The notes beneath the pieces are model-generated. The model was not told the origin of the DNA. It saw only the letters and a list, made by a program, of their open reading frames with translations, and made no database searches. From Sodaliphilus pleomorphus (GTDB taxonomy: Bacteria > Bacteroidota > Bacteroidia > Bacteroidales > Muribaculaceae), in the NCBI RefSeq assembly GCF_009676955.1, contig NZ_CP045696.1, positions 248,001 to 312,000 of the forward strand: a stretch of 64,000 nt of DNA, given 5' to 3'. A program made the position numbers and the translations under genes. This document shows, in pieces, positions 27,226 to 37,234 of the stretch. Positions within the stretch are counted from its first letter, which is position 1, and the number at the start of each line of letters is the position of its first letter.

Positions 27226-28605
27226 TTGGAGAGTAGAGGAAAATATGGTCAATATATACGCTGGATTTTTACCGGCGTAGATTTCTTAATTCTCAACCTT
27301 GCCTACCTGGCAGTGTGCACGCTCACGCCAGTCGCCGAGCACTTTTTCTCAAAGACGGTGTGGCTCATGATGAACATCTCGTTTATTGCAGTGAGCTACT
27401 TCTTCTCCGACATTCATTGCCGCCGGGTGGTTTATGCCGACCGAGTCGTGCTGCAGGTCATCAAGGCAGTGATGTTGCACACCGTCATTTTCATGGCGCT
27501 GCTCATGTTTCTCGGCTTCGACAAAGCCTCGTGGAGAACTTATGTAAAATTCTACATCGCGTTTTTTGCAGGGCTGAGCACGTGGTGGCTGCTGTCGAGG
27601 AAACTGCTGAAACGCTACCGTGCGTTTGGCAAAAACTACAAGCGCATCATCATCATAGGTGGCGGGCACGTAGGCATCAGGCTGATGAACGAGCTTGAGA
27701 GTGACGCCGGCTATGGCTATCGCATACTGGGCATGTTTGACAACGACAAGAAAGCCAAGAGTGTGAAATATTACCGCGGCGACCTGAATCAAGTAGAAAA
27801 ATTTGTGCAAGACAACCTTGTCGACGAGATGTATTGCTGCATACCCGACAACGAAAACGACGAGATGGTCAAGCTCATCAAGATTGCCGATAGCAATGCC
27901 GTCGACTTCTACTATGTGCCACAATTTGGCAAGCACATCACACGACGGTTTGAGCTGTATCCCATAGGCAACGTGCCGGTTCTGGCCATACGTCCCTACC
28001 CGCTGAGCAATCCCATCAACGCCCTGCTCAAGCGCAGTTTCGACCTGGTGGTGTCGAGCATAGTTCTTGTGCTCTCCCCCATCGTCATCATCCCTGTGTC
28101 TATCGTCATCAAGCTCACTTCGCCTGGGCCGGTCTTTTTCAAGCAAGAGCGCACGGGCCTGCGTGGAGAGCCCTTCATGTGCTACAAGTTCAGGACAATG
28201 CGGGTCAACCGCGAGAGCGACACCATGCAGGCCACACGCAACGACCCACGCAAGACCAAGTTTGGCAACTTCCTGCGTAAGAGCAACATCGACGAGCTGC
28301 CACAATTTTTCAACGTGTGGAAAGGGGAAATGTCGATCGTGGGTCCTCGACCGCACATGATAAAGCACACCGAAGCCTACAGCGCACTCATCGACAAGTA
28401 CATGCTGCGCCACACCATCAAGCCAGGCATCACCGGATGGGCGCAAGTGAATGGCTATCGCGGCCAGACCGATGAACTGTGGAAGATGGTAAAGCGAGTA
28501 GAATATGACGTGTGGTATGCCGAGAACTGGAACTTCATGCTCGACATGAAAATAATATTTCTCACGGTCGTCAACATGTTCAAAGGCGAGCAAAACGCAT
28601 TTTAA
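27226..28605 (+). CDS. Undecaprenyl-phosphate sugar-1-phosphate transferase (WcaJ/WbaP type)
   Basis: The 459-residue inner-membrane enzyme should transfer a hexose 1-phosphate to undecaprenyl phosphate to start capsule or exopolysaccharide synthesis. Four to five N-terminal membrane segments lie within residues 10-125. A nucleotide-binding-like domain ([14 protein letters not shown], about 140) follows. The C-terminal polyprenyl glycosyl-phosphotransferase (PGT) domain begins [10 protein letters not shown] and shows [20 protein letters not shown] and VGPRPH. The frame has a stop (TAA at 27214) just upstream and no ATG before the conserved N-terminus, so the start is probably the TTG at 27226. 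recQ follows after 24 bp. No glycosyltransferase or Wzx/Wzy gene is nearby. Confidence 0.88.
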   Translation: MESRGKYGQYIRWIFTGVDFLILNLAYLAVCTLTPVAEHFFSKTVWLMMNISFIAVSYFFSDIHCRRVVYADRVVLQVIKAVMLHTVIFMALLMFLGFDKASWRTYVKFYIAFFAGLSTWWLLSRKLLKRYRAFGKNYKRIIIIGGGHVGIRLMNELESDAGYGYRILGMFDNDKKAKSVKYYRGDLNQVEKFVQDNLVDEMYCCIPDNENDEMVKLIKIADSNAVDFYYVPQFGKHITRRFELYPIGNVPVLAIRPYPLSNPINALLKRSFDLVVSSIVLVLSPIVIIPVSIVIKLTSPGPVFFKQERTGLRGEPFMCYKFRTMRVNRESDTMQATRNDPRKTKFGNFLRKSNIDELPQFFNVWKGEMSIVGPRPHMIKHTEAYSALIDKYMLRHTIKPGITGWAQVNGYRGQTDELWKMVKRVEYDVWYAENWNFMLDMKIIFLTVVNMFKGEQNAF

Positions 28606-28629
28606 ACCATTCACACTCATCATCGCACA

Positions 28630-30474
28630 ATGCCACTACAACACTCCACAGGCCGCGACATGAAGGCCCGAGCCCTGGCTTGTCTGAGGAAATTTTGGGG
28701 ATATCCCGGTTTCAGGCCCATGCAGTGGGACATCATCGCCCATGTCATGCAGGGCAACGATGCCGTGGTGCTCATGCCCACTGGCGGAGGCAAGTCGATA
28801 TGCTATCAAGTACCTGCCCTGCTAAGCCCGGGATGCACCATTGTGGTATCGCCGCTGCTGGCGCTCATGAAAGACCAAATCGACAACCTCAAGGGGATGG
28901 GCATTCCGGCCGCGTCGATCAACAGCATGCAGAGCGAGGCCGAAAACCGCGATGTGGCCGAGAATGTGTTTAAGGGGTTTATCAAGTTGCTGTATATCTC
29001 GCCCGAGCGACTTCTCACCGAACTCAACTCATGGTCATCGAGCATCGCGATAAGCTTGATAGCCGTCGACGAGGCCCACTGCATCTCACACTGGGGACAC
29101 GACTTCAGACCCGAATATTCTCAGCTGTCGGTGCTCAAGCAGCGCTACCCCAACGTCCCCGTCATGGCGCTCACAGCTACAGCCGACAAAATCACACGCG
29201 ACGACATCAAAACACAACTCAACATTCCAGGCGCCAAGATGTTTGTCACCTCATTTGACCGCCCCAACATCTCGCTCAACGTGAAAACCGAAGTGTCGGG
29301 TCAAAACAAAATCAAGGCTATCGCACGATTTATCGAGGCTCATCAGGGCCAAAGCGGCATCATATACTGCATGCGGCGCCGCGACACCGAGAGCATGGCC
29401 AAAAAGCTAAACAGCTTGGGCATAAAGGCCAAGCCTTTTCATGCAGGCATGACTGTGCTCGACAAGCAGCACACGCAGCAGGAGTTTATCAACGACGACC
29501 TCCCTGTGATATGCGCCACGATAGCCTTCGGCATGGGTATTGACAAGAGCAATGTGAGGTGGATCATACACAGCAACATGCCCAGCAACATCGAGAGCTA
29601 CTATCAAGAGATAGGCCGAGCCGGGCGCGACGGCCTGCCAGCCGATGCCTTAATGTTTTACAGCTATGGCGACGTCGTGACTCGCATGAAAATGGCGCAA
29701 GAATCGGGGCAACAAGAGGTGAACATGGAAAAATTGCGGCGCATGCAGCAATATGCCGAGTCGACCGTGTGCCGCAGGCGCATCCTGCTCAGCTATTTCA
29801 ACGAGCGCTATGACCATGATTGCGGCAATTGCGACGTGTGCAACAACCCGCCACAACACATCGACGGCACTATCCCTGTGCAGATGGCGCTGAGCGCGAT
29901 ACTGCGCACCGGCGAACGTGTGGGACTCACCACAGCAATCGACATCTTGCGGGGCTCTCGCAAAGCCGAGATTGTGACAGCCGGCTGGGACAGGCTCAAA
30001 ACCTACGGTGTGGGTCACGACCTGTCGTTTGGCACATGGAATGCCTACATGCTGCAGATGCTGCAGATGGGCATCATCGACGTTGCCTACGACGAGAGCA
30101 ACCATCTCAAGGTGACCGATTACGGCCGCGACATCTTGTTTGGGAAAAAGAAGGTGCAACTCTCGGTGACAACATTCCGCAGCAAGAAAGCCACGCAACC
30201 CGCGCCGCAAGACTTGCCGGCCATGCAAGCCAGCGACGAGGCCAGCGACGAGCTGCTGCGCGACCTCAAGGCTACGCGATATGCTCTGGCCAAGGCCTTG
30301 CACGTGCCTCCCTACATGATATTCAGCGACAAAGTGCTGCACGTGATTGCACAAGAGCAGCCCACAACCAAGATACAATTTGGCACCCTGTACGGCATTG
30401 GCGAGAAAAAGTGCGAGTCCTATTGGCGCCAGTTTACCCAGGTAGTGAGCAAATGGCAGGCACGCCACAAGTGA
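28630..30474 (+). CDS. recQ: ATP-dependent DNA helicase RecQ
   Basis: The 614-residue helicase acts in recombination and replication-fork repair. Walker A is PTGGGKS (K55), motif II is [17 protein letters not shown], and the helicase C-terminal domain holds the [10 protein letters not shown] motif VI. The RecQ-Ct zinc site is intact: one Cys in TVCRRR and three in DCGNCDVC. A winged helix follows and an HRDC-like domain closes the protein (about 535-610). An alternative start at 28663 ([12 protein letters not shown]) would lose ten residues before the conserved part and cannot be excluded. It is 24 bp downstream of the sugar transferase and probably shares its transcript. Confidence 0.95.
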   Translation: MPLQHSTGRDMKARALACLRKFWGYPGFRPMQWDIIAHVMQGNDAVVLMPTGGGKSICYQVPALLSPGCTIVVSPLLALMKDQIDNLKGMGIPAASINSMQSEAENRDVAENVFKGFIKLLYISPERLLTELNSWSSSIAISLIAVDEAHCISHWGHDFRPEYSQLSVLKQRYPNVPVMALTATADKITRDDIKTQLNIPGAKMFVTSFDRPNISLNVKTEVSGQNKIKAIARFIEAHQGQSGIIYCMRRRDTESMAKKLNSLGIKAKPFHAGMTVLDKQHTQQEFINDDLPVICATIAFGMGIDKSNVRWIIHSNMPSNIESYYQEIGRAGRDGLPADALMFYSYGDVVTRMKMAQESGQQEVNMEKLRRMQQYAESTVCRRRILLSYFNERYDHDCGNCDVCNNPPQHIDGTIPVQMALSAILRTGERVGLTTAIDILRGSRKAEIVTAGWDRLKTYGVGHDLSFGTWNAYMLQMLQMGIIDVAYDESNHLKVTDYGRDILFGKKKVQLSVTTFRSKKATQPAPQDLPAMQASDEASDELLRDLKATRYALAKALHVPPYMIFSDKVLHVIAQEQPTTKIQFGTLYGIGEKKCESYWRQFTQVVSKWQARHK

Positions 30475-30553
30475 GCGCACGCCCAACTTGCCAACAGCAA
30501 TAATTTGCACATGCGTGTCACCCAGTTATGGGTGGAATGACGATATATATGTA

Positions 30554-30585
30554 ACGGGGAGACCCTGCCAAGAGGATCTCCCCGT
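30554..30585. terminator. Hairpin between convergent recQ and C1 peptidase genes
   Basis: ACGGGGAGA (30554-30562) pairs perfectly with TCTCCCCGT (30577-30585). T-tracts are poor on both sides (GTCATGTTTC; TTACATATAT), so termination strength is uncertain. Confidence 0.5.
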
Positions 30586-30611
30586 GTCATGTTTCGGCTG
30601 GTAGCGGCGTG

Positions 30612-31817
30612 CTACTTGGCGATGCCCATCTCTTGGGCAATCTTGGTGGGCACGGCAGCCTTGTTGACAAGAATGTCCATGGTCTTAGCCTTGAAATAGG
30701 CCTCGCTCACATAGAAGTATCCGTTATAGAGCTGGTTGGTGTCCCAGCTGTTTTGCACCTTGAAGTATTTGTTGCCGTTTTGGTCAACAGCCTTACCCAC
30801 GATCACCATGCCGTGGTCGTCGGTGGTTTCCTTGTTGTCGAACATGAGTTGGCGGCTTTCCTGGGTCACGACTTGCTCGGGAACCGGGCCCTTGATGTCC
30901 CACTTCTCGCTCTCACGATCCTTGTCGCTCAACTTGGTCCAGCGGTCCATGTCGCTACCCTTCAGGTCGGGCACATCCTTGTCGACAGGCAGCACTGCAT
31001 ATCCCTTGCGCCACTTGAAGCAAGGCTCGCTCACGTCGGCCCCCCAGGCAACGGTGTAACCCTTGTCGATAGCATTGTTCACGATTTCGACAAGCTCATC
31101 GATCTTCACATTCTGGTAGCTTGCCCATTGCCAGTTGTCGGCGACCTCGAGCATGAAAGGCTTGTAGAAGGGATGATGCGTGAACGATGCGATTGCAATA
31201 TAGTCGTCCATTTTGATGGGCAGTGACTCGGCAAAACTCTTGGGGGTGTATTCCTTGCCCTGCCATGTGAATTTTTCGGGCAGAGGACCCATATAGGCAT
31301 CGAGGATGCCCTTGAAGCCAGCCATCCATGATGGTGTGAGTTTTTTCAAGTGCTGCTTTTTGACAACGCCAAGATAACTGCTCAGGATATCGGTGAGCTC
31401 GCTTGTGTTAAATTTCTTGTCGCCGTTGGTCATGCCGGTGTACACGTCGTTGGGCACCATGCCGTATTTGTCCCACACATAGCTCACGTCGTCGGCTGCA
31501 CCGCCCTCGGCAAAATTGATGGTGCCGTCCATGCGCACATATTTCACGGCTTTGTCATAGTAGCAGTGGTATACCACAAACCCCTCGCTCAGGTGGATTT
31601 CCTTGCCAGTCTTGCGCAGAATTTCGTCTTCAAAGAAGGAGTTGGTAGAATAGCACCAGCATGTACCTGATTTGTGTTGGTCCTTCACGCCAGTGTGCTT
31701 TACGACCTTGATGTCGGTAAACTTAAAACCCGTGCTGTCGGGATTCACGACCTTGTCGTCGGCCGAAGCATTCAAGGTTAGGCTCATAGCCAGGAGGCTT
31801 AATAATAAATACTTCAT
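30612..31817 (-). CDS. Secreted C1-family cysteine peptidase (bleomycin hydrolase/PepC-like)
   Basis: The 401-residue protein has a signal peptide (to about residue 19) and the papain-like active site of the aminopeptidase C branch: Q47 and C53 in DQHKSGTCWCYS, a histidine in DDHGMVIVG and an asparagine in VQNSWD. A second cysteine at 55 replaces the serine usual after CW, which is uncommon. Classical PepC is cytoplasmic; secreted relatives are frequent in Bacteroidales. The gene has an almost perfect promoter of its own, 50 bp upstream of the start. Substrate and final location (periplasm or outside) are not known. Confidence 0.88.
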   Translation of the reverse strand: MKYLLLSLLAMSLTLNASADDKVVNPDSTGFKFTDIKVVKHTGVKDQHKSGTCWCYSTNSFFEDEILRKTGKEIHLSEGFVVYHCYYDKAVKYVRMDGTINFAEGGAADDVSYVWDKYGMVPNDVYTGMTNGDKKFNTSELTDILSSYLGVVKKQHLKKLTPSWMAGFKGILDAYMGPLPEKFTWQGKEYTPKSFAESLPIKMDDYIAIASFTHHPFYKPFMLEVADNWQWASYQNVKIDELVEIVNNAIDKGYTVAWGADVSEPCFKWRKGYAVLPVDKDVPDLKGSDMDRWTKLSDKDRESEKWDIKGPVPEQVVTQESRQLMFDNKETTDDHGMVIVGKAVDQNGNKYFKVQNSWDTNQLYNGYFYVSEAYFKAKTMDILVNKAAVPTKIAQEMGIAK

Positions 31818-31866
31818 GTAGATGATATAAAAAATTTAAGTAATAGAAAAATATGATATAATATCG

Positions 31867-31897
31867 CAAAGATACATCACATGGCGTAAAATGGCAA
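31867..31897 (-). promoter_or_regulatory. Promoter of the C1 peptidase gene
   Basis: Minus strand: TTG (31897-31895), 20 bp, TATCTTTG (31874-31867). Both boxes and the spacing match the Bacteroidetes consensus. Confidence 0.7.
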
Positions 31898-31913
31898 TGA
31901 AAAAAAAGGAAAG

Positions 31914-33167
31914 TTATTTTACACTTTCAATCTTTTCGAGATTCTCGGCATCACCCAGTTTGTAATAGATATCGCGCAATATATTGCGTGTGTCGGGATT
32001 TCGAGGGTCGAGCGCATAGGACTTCTGGAGGTGAGCAAGGGCCTTGTTGAAAGTGGGCGTCACCTCTTTCAGTAGCTTTGCAGCGCGCTTCTGGGTGTTG
32101 TTTCTCATGTAGTACAACGCCTCGAGATAGTAACAGCGGCCCAAGTCAAACTGAGCCTGGGCCGAGCTGTCGTTAAGCTCAACAGCCCGCGCATAGAAGG
32201 GGCGTGCATCGAGATAGCCCGTCTGCAGCTCAATGATGTTGCCCTTCAAGTCGAAATAGGCATCATTGGTTGAATCGGTGAGGATGGCGAAATCGAGCAG
32301 CCTTGTGGCCTCGCCAAAATTTTGTTTGGCAATGCAGTCGTTGATAAGGATGCGCATGTATTGTATGTCTTGCTTGCCATATTTGCGGAAAGCCTCACGG
32401 GTCACCTGCACGGCACTGGTTGTGTCGCCCATGCCCATGAGCACGGCAATGTCGTTGTCATAAACCCTCTTCTTGTCGTAGCCCAAGTTGCGCGCAATGG
32501 AGAAAAGACGGTGGGCATCTTGGCCTTTTTTCAACTGAACGGCAGCCAGGCCCTGAAAGAACCGGGTCATGCCGAGCACGGTGTCGGGCTCTATCTTGTG
32601 CCGTTGTCTTGCATAGCTTGAAGTCGCCAGTGTGTTGTAGATTTCCCATGCCTTGTAGGCGCCAGGATAATCTTTCACGCCATAGAGCTCGGCTCCTGCC
32701 ACGCTATAGTCGACGAGATTGTCATATATCTTGTTGCGGATGTCGCGAGAGAACTTTGTCTTGTATCGGGGTGCACCTTTCTTGTCAAGCTTGAGCGAGC
32801 CATCCTTGTTCTTGCTCCACAACGTGTCGAGTTTCATAGCCTGCACGCCGCAATCGTAGCCATCGAGCAAGGCATGCCCCATGGCTTTGACATCGACCTT
32901 GTTGCCCAGCTCCTTATTCACCAGGTATTTGGAGTAAAGGCCATATTGCGCACGCATGGCCACCCACCATGTTTCGGCTTTGTCGCGGGTAGCGTCGTTG
33001 GTGAGTGCAGGCTTAATTTTTTCAACAGCTTTCTCAAAGGCCTTGAGGTCGACCGAAAGCTCGCCAATGCTTTTCTTCACCTCATCTACGGTGCGCTGCT
33101 GGGCCCATAAACCTATGGCCGGGAAAAAAGCCAACGAAAAAATGATGATGTAGGATAATCTTCTCAT
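31914..33167 (-). CDS. Exported tetratricopeptide-repeat protein
   Basis: The 417-residue protein has a signal peptide ending LWAQ (residue 22) and no lipobox. The rest is almost wholly helical, with TPR-like pairs most evident in the second half (for example ARPFYARAVELNDSSAQAQFDLGRCYYLEALY and FNKALAHLQKSYALDPRNPDTRNILRDIYYKLGD). TPR proteins act as scaffolds; the partner is unknown. A -7 element (TAATTTTG, 33216-33209) lies 42 bp upstream. It is probably transcribed on its own. Confidence 0.78.
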   Translation of the reverse strand: MRRLSYIIIFSLAFFPAIGLWAQQRTVDEVKKSIGELSVDLKAFEKAVEKIKPALTNDATRDKAETWWVAMRAQYGLYSKYLVNKELGNKVDVKAMGHALLDGYDCGVQAMKLDTLWSKNKDGSLKLDKKGAPRYKTKFSRDIRNKIYDNLVDYSVAGAELYGVKDYPGAYKAWEIYNTLATSSYARQRHKIEPDTVLGMTRFFQGLAAVQLKKGQDAHRLFSIARNLGYDKKRVYDNDIAVLMGMGDTTSAVQVTREAFRKYGKQDIQYMRILINDCIAKQNFGEATRLLDFAILTDSTNDAYFDLKGNIIELQTGYLDARPFYARAVELNDSSAQAQFDLGRCYYLEALYYMRNNTQKRAAKLLKEVTPTFNKALAHLQKSYALDPRNPDTRNILRDIYYKLGDAENLEKIESVK

Positions 33168-33241
33168 AATCCCATTGTATTCAATAATACACCCTCTATA
33201 ATTGTTGCAAAATTATAAAACAAATGGCACTTGTAAAAATG

Positions 33242-35077
33242 TCACGAAATAAAAATGTGCATCTCACAGGCCTTGCAATCACACTCGACTCGCAGCAGCG
33301 TGTTGCCACTGCGCAAAAACAGTGGGTCGGGCAACTGGCGTGCTTTGACATCGCGCTTGCAAGCTCCCAGCTCGCGCCGCAAGCAGTAGCGGGTGTGCAT
33401 GACCGGCACATCACGGCCGGGCATCGCGAGTTCGATCGCAGGCTCTATCTCTTTCACCCCATGGTCGCGATACAATTGAGCAGCAAGCTTGTTGGCAACA
33501 TTGTCGGCGCAATAGAGTGTGCTGGTATAGCATTGTGCCGCCTTGTCTTCGGGCCTTCTCACAGGCCGCTTCAACGTGAGTCGCTGAGCGCGGTCGAGCA
33601 TGGCAAACGTCTCGCGGCGCAACTGGGCAAGCAACGACGAGGGAATGAAGACACCGCCCATCACCTGAGCTCGACTCAGCTGGTAGATTGTGTTGCCCAA
33701 CTTGGCCAACACGTCGAGCTGGCGAGCCTCTTGCGATGTCTTGGCAGGATCGGCACGTTCCATGACCAAGCTGTGCACTACCCTATTTCCTCTCTCGTCG
33801 GCCAGTGCCAGGCACAGCTTGCCATGCGACCACCACAATCGGGCATCGACATCGATGCGTCGCGTTGCCGACGGCTTGGAGAGCACATCGTCGAGCGACT
33901 TGTCGCTGGTGCGATAGGCCATAGCCATGCGCGGTATATCTCCTGATTCTTTCAAAAACAAGTCCTGACCCTGCACCCGATTGATGCGAAAACCGCAGTA
34001 ATTGCCCTTTTTGTCAAAGAAACTTATGCCATCGCCATTGTGCAGCGGCACACGAGTGTCGATGCGCACGTGCTTGCCGTGCACGCTTGTAATCCTGCCC
34101 AAGGGCTGGCCAAGTGATTTTGGCGTGTCGATCGAGGCCATGGTGTGCCCGTTGGCCGGACGGCGTTGCTGCAGGAAATAGGTGGTGAACGAGCGGTTGA
34201 AACTTCTTGAGACGTCGGGGGTGAAGGCATATTCGGTCTTTCCCTGCGAACTGCGTCGATACAAGTCGGGATGAGCGGCTATTACCTTGTCGAGCTCCTG
34301 CCTGTAGTAGGCAACCACGTTTTTCACATAGGCCATGTCCTTCAGCCTGCCCTCAATCTTAAATGAGGATACACCACTGTCGAGCATGTGGGCCAGCGAC
34401 GGCTGTGCCATGAAGTCTTTCAAAGAGAGCAAATGCTTGTCGACGACAAGTTTGTTGCCGTGAGCATCTTCCAGATCATAGGCAAGCCGACAGATTTGGG
34501 CGCACTCGCCACGGTTGGCACTGCGGCCCTTAAGGCACTGGCTCACTTGGCACCGGCCACTGTAGCTCACGCACAGGGCGCCGTGCACAAAGGCTTCGAG
34601 CGGCACATCGACAGCACTGTGAATGGCCTTGATTTCATGCAAGGTGAGCTCGCGAGCCATGACCAGTTGCGAGAATCCAAGCGACTGCAAGAAACGAGCC
34701 TTCTCAGGGGTGCGCAAGTCGCACTGTGTGCTGGCATGAAGAGCTATGGGAGGCAGGTCGAGACGCAGGATGCCCATGTCCTGCACGATGAGTGCATCCA
34801 CCCCCGCCTTGTAAAGGTCGTGGATGAGCCGCTCTACACGGGCAAGCTCATTGTCGTAGATGATGGTATTGACCGTTGCATAGACGCGAGCCCCATACTG
34901 GTGAGCAAACTCGGCTACACGTGCTATATCGCTGGTCGCATTTCCTGCCGAGGAACGGGCCCCGAAGCAGGACGGCCCCATATAGACGGCATCGGCGCCA
35001 TGAATAATGGCTTCGATCGCTATATCGGCATTGCGAGCAGGCGCCAGCAACTCAATTTCGCGCAATTTTGTTTTCAT
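33242..35077 (-). CDS. U32 family protein, RlhA-like
   Basis: Start placed at 35077 (MKTKLREIELLAPARNADIA) because the U32 barrel begins right there; an earlier in-frame ATG at 35098 adds only seven unconserved residues. The 611-residue protein has the U32 signature with clustered cysteines (GRCQVSQCLKGR, then RGECAQIC, about residues 172-196), which in characterised members bind an iron-sulfur cluster. The length and the C-terminal extension fit the RlhA (YdcP) group, which hydroxylates 23S rRNA cytidine 2501 in E. coli. Many databases still call it a collagenase-like peptidase. A TATTTTTG box lies at 35094-35087, only ten bases from this ATG. Confidence 0.85.
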   Translation of the reverse strand: MKTKLREIELLAPARNADIAIEAIIHGADAVYMGPSCFGARSSAGNATSDIARVAEFAHQYGARVYATVNTIIYDNELARVERLIHDLYKAGVDALIVQDMGILRLDLPPIALHASTQCDLRTPEKARFLQSLGFSQLVMARELTLHEIKAIHSAVDVPLEAFVHGALCVSYSGRCQVSQCLKGRSANRGECAQICRLAYDLEDAHGNKLVVDKHLLSLKDFMAQPSLAHMLDSGVSSFKIEGRLKDMAYVKNVVAYYRQELDKVIAAHPDLYRRSSQGKTEYAFTPDVSRSFNRSFTTYFLQQRRPANGHTMASIDTPKSLGQPLGRITSVHGKHVRIDTRVPLHNGDGISFFDKKGNYCGFRINRVQGQDLFLKESGDIPRMAMAYRTSDKSLDDVLSKPSATRRIDVDARLWWSHGKLCLALADERGNRVVHSLVMERADPAKTSQEARQLDVLAKLGNTIYQLSRAQVMGGVFIPSSLLAQLRRETFAMLDRAQRLTLKRPVRRPEDKAAQCYTSTLYCADNVANKLAAQLYRDHGVKEIEPAIELAMPGRDVPVMHTRYCLRRELGACKRDVKARQLPDPLFLRSGNTLLRVECDCKACEMHIFIS

Positions 35078-35210
35078 AATAGTGCACAAAAATAGCAAAA
35101 AAGCGTGAAAAAATTGCAGTTATTCATTTAAAAACTGTTTTTCGGATAGGGAATTATGAGATTTTTGGGCTGTGTCGCTTGCCTGCTTAGAAATAATGAG
35201 TAACTTTGTG

Positions 35211-35218
35211 GGCTAAAA
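35211..35218 (+). promoter_or_regulatory. -7 element of bamD-rpoZ
   Basis: TAACTTTG matches TAnnTTTG exactly, 61 bp before the bamD ATG. No -33 box is evident at standard spacing. Confidence 0.5.
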
Positions 35219-35279
35219 GCGCCAAGTCGCCAAAGGGGGGCAGAAGGCAAAAGCATGTCGAACTAATAAAAGACGGTCA

Positions 35280-36086
35280 ATGAAAGGTAGATTTTTCACT
35301 ATATTGTGTGTCGCTGCACTGCTCACAAGCTGCGGCGAATACAACAAGGTGTTAAAAAGCACCGATTACAACTACAGGTTTGAATACGCAAAACGGGCCT
35401 TTGAGCAGAAAAAATACACTCAAGCTGCAACATTGCTCGAGAGCGTTTACACGGTGTTTAAAGGCACCGACAAGGCCGAAGAGTCGCTCTACCTGCTGGG
35501 GCTGAGCTACTATGAGAATAAAGATTACCTGAATGCAGGCAGCTATTTCAAGCAGTATTACACGCAGTATCCCAAGGGCCAGTATGCCGAGTTGGCACGC
35601 TTTTATAGCGGATATGGCTATTATCTCGACTCGCCCGAACCCCAGCTCGACCAGAGCGAGACCGTGAAGGCTATCGAGGAGCTGCAGGCCTTTCTCGACT
35701 ACTTCCCCAAAAGCGACAAGGTGTCGATTGCACAGAATGCCATCTTTGAGCTGCAGGACAAGCTTGTGCTCAAGGAGCTTGAAAATGCCCAGCTCTACTA
35801 CAACCTGGGCAACTACATGGGCGACAACTATGAGAGTGCTGTGATCACTGCCAAAAATGCAATCAAGGACTACCCTTACAGCAAATACAAAGAGCAACTG
35901 GAATTCTTGATTCTCAAGGCTCGATACAGCGAGGCCTCTCAAAGTGTAGAAGAGAAAAAGGAGGAGCGCTTCCGCACCGTGATCGACGAGTACTACTCAT
36001 TTATCAATGACTATCCCGACAGCAAGGATCGTAAAGAGGCCGACAACATCTTTAAGATTGCCAGCAAGCATGTGAGTGAGAAATAA
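35280..36086 (+). CDS. bamD: Outer-membrane assembly lipoprotein BamD
   Basis: The 268-residue lipoprotein has a lipobox (LTSC, C18). Five TPR-like helical pairs follow, with the BamD-typical first repeat YAKRAFEQKKYTQAATLLESV and FxxYYTQYPKGQYAE. BamD is the essential lipoprotein of the BAM complex that inserts beta-barrels. The next gene, 45 bp downstream, is the omega subunit, the standard Bacteroidales order, which supports the call. Confidence 0.93.
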   Translation: MKGRFFTILCVAALLTSCGEYNKVLKSTDYNYRFEYAKRAFEQKKYTQAATLLESVYTVFKGTDKAEESLYLLGLSYYENKDYLNAGSYFKQYYTQYPKGQYAELARFYSGYGYYLDSPEPQLDQSETVKAIEELQAFLDYFPKSDKVSIAQNAIFELQDKLVLKELENAQLYYNLGNYMGDNYESAVITAKNAIKDYPYSKYKEQLEFLILKARYSEASQSVEEKKEERFRTVIDEYYSFINDYPDSKDRKEADNIFKIASKHVSEK

Positions 36087-36131
36087 GGCAGAACAAAACA
36101 AAAACACAATCATACAATTCTTTTCTTTACA

Positions 36132-36470
36132 ATGGATTACAAGAAAACAAACGCACCTACTACAACGACAGTACATGACTTGATCGAGATGGCCCAGCCC
36201 ACGGGCAACATCTATGAAACGGTGTGTATCATCAGCAAGCGGGCCAACCAGATTGCAGTTGAGATTAAGAAAGATCTTGAAAAGAAACTGCAGGAATTTG
36301 CATCGATGAACGACAACTTGGAAGAAATCTCAGAGAATCGTGAGCAAATCGAGATTTCCAAGTACTACGAGAAGCTGCCCAAGCCCACGCTGATTGCCAC
36401 TCAGGAGTATATCGACGGCAAACTTGCCTATCGCAATGTTGCCAAAGAGAAAGACGAGTTCAATTTCTAA
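36132..36470 (+). CDS. rpoZ: RNA polymerase omega subunit, Bacteroidetes type
   Basis: This 112-residue protein contains the omega core GNIYETVCIISKRANQIAVEIKKDL (about residues 25-50), where R-A-x-Q-I is the conserved omega motif that clamps the beta-prime tail. A Bacteroidetes-specific extension with an acidic helix and KLPKPTLIATQEYIDG follows. Length is normal for the phylum. It follows bamD by 45 bp and is ended by a clear terminator, so the two form an operon. Confidence 0.88.
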   Translation: MDYKKTNAPTTTTVHDLIEMAQPTGNIYETVCIISKRANQIAVEIKKDLEKKLQEFASMNDNLEEISENREQIEISKYYEKLPKPTLIATQEYIDGKLAYRNVAKEKDEFNF

Positions 36471-36509
36471 ACACAACGTCTCAATCTGTCCACTCAAAAA
36501 AAAATTCAA

Positions 36510-36550
36510 GGTCGCTCGGTCCCAATGCGGATTGAGCGATCTTTTTTATT
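36510..36550 (+). terminator. Intrinsic terminator of bamD-rpoZ
   Basis: GGTCGCTC (36510-36517) pairs with GAGCGATC (36534-36541; one G-U pair), followed directly by TTTTTTATT. It lies 40 bp after the rpoZ stop. Confidence 0.8.
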
Positions 36551-36592
36551 GCGGAGTCATCTCCCCCCCCTGCGTGCTCAAAACAGAGCACA

Positions 36593-37234
36593 CTACTGGA
36601 TGTAGGGATTGAACGCTTTCTCATCGGCGACCGTAGTCGCAGGACCATGACCTGGCGCAAGGGTGACAGCAGCTGGGAGACTGAGCAACTTCGTCTTAAT
36701 GCTTGCAATGAGTGCATTGTGGTCGCCGCCAGGCAAATCGGTGCGCCCCACGCTGCCGCGAAACAGGCTGTCGCCCACAAGTGCCAAGCCCTTGCTTGGG
36801 ATATAAAATGAGAGCCCTCCAGGTGTGTGTCCTGGTGTGGCCAGCACATGAATCTCGTCATCGTCGAGCATTATCACATCGCCATCGTTGAGTGGCGAAT
36901 CGATGAGGAGTGGGCTAACTTCGACTTTAAGATGGAAAAAAGCCGCCTGCTCGGGCAAGTGCTGTGCCAGCGGGGCGTCGAGAGGCGACGCTTCAACACC
37001 CACGCCATACCGGTCGGCCACAAACCGTGCCGAAGCCGAGTGGTCGACATGGCAGTGAGTGAGCAACAAGCGTTTCACCTGAAGCTGGTGGCCGTCGATA
37101 AACGCCACCACCTCGTCGCGTTCTTGCGGGCGCATCATGCCAGGATCAACAACTATGGCATGATGTGTCGCGTCGTTCCACAAGACATAGACATTCTCGC
37201 CAAACAGATTCACTTCGAAACGGGATACATTCAT
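36593..37234 (-). CDS. MBL-fold metallohydrolase (glyoxalase II-like)
   Basis: The 213-residue cytoplasmic protein has the metallo-beta-lactamase metal motif THCHVDH with H60, H62, D64 and H65, a later histidine in TPGHTPGG, and the last in LAPGHGPATT. This is the layout of the small glyoxalase II-like hydrolases that accept thioesters. The exact substrate is unknown. Its ATG overlaps the rsmG stop by four bases, so it is translationally coupled as the third gene of the lipoprotein-rsmG-hydrolase operon. Confidence 0.88.
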   Translation of the reverse strand: MNVSRFEVNLFGENVYVLWNDATHHAIVVDPGMMRPQERDEVVAFIDGHQLQVKRLLLTHCHVDHSASARFVADRYGVGVEASPLDAPLAQHLPEQAAFFHLKVEVSPLLIDSPLNDGDVIMLDDDEIHVLATPGHTPGGLSFYIPSKGLALVGDSLFRGSVGRTDLPGGDHNALIASIKTKLLSLPAAVTLAPGHGPATTVADEKAFNPYIQ

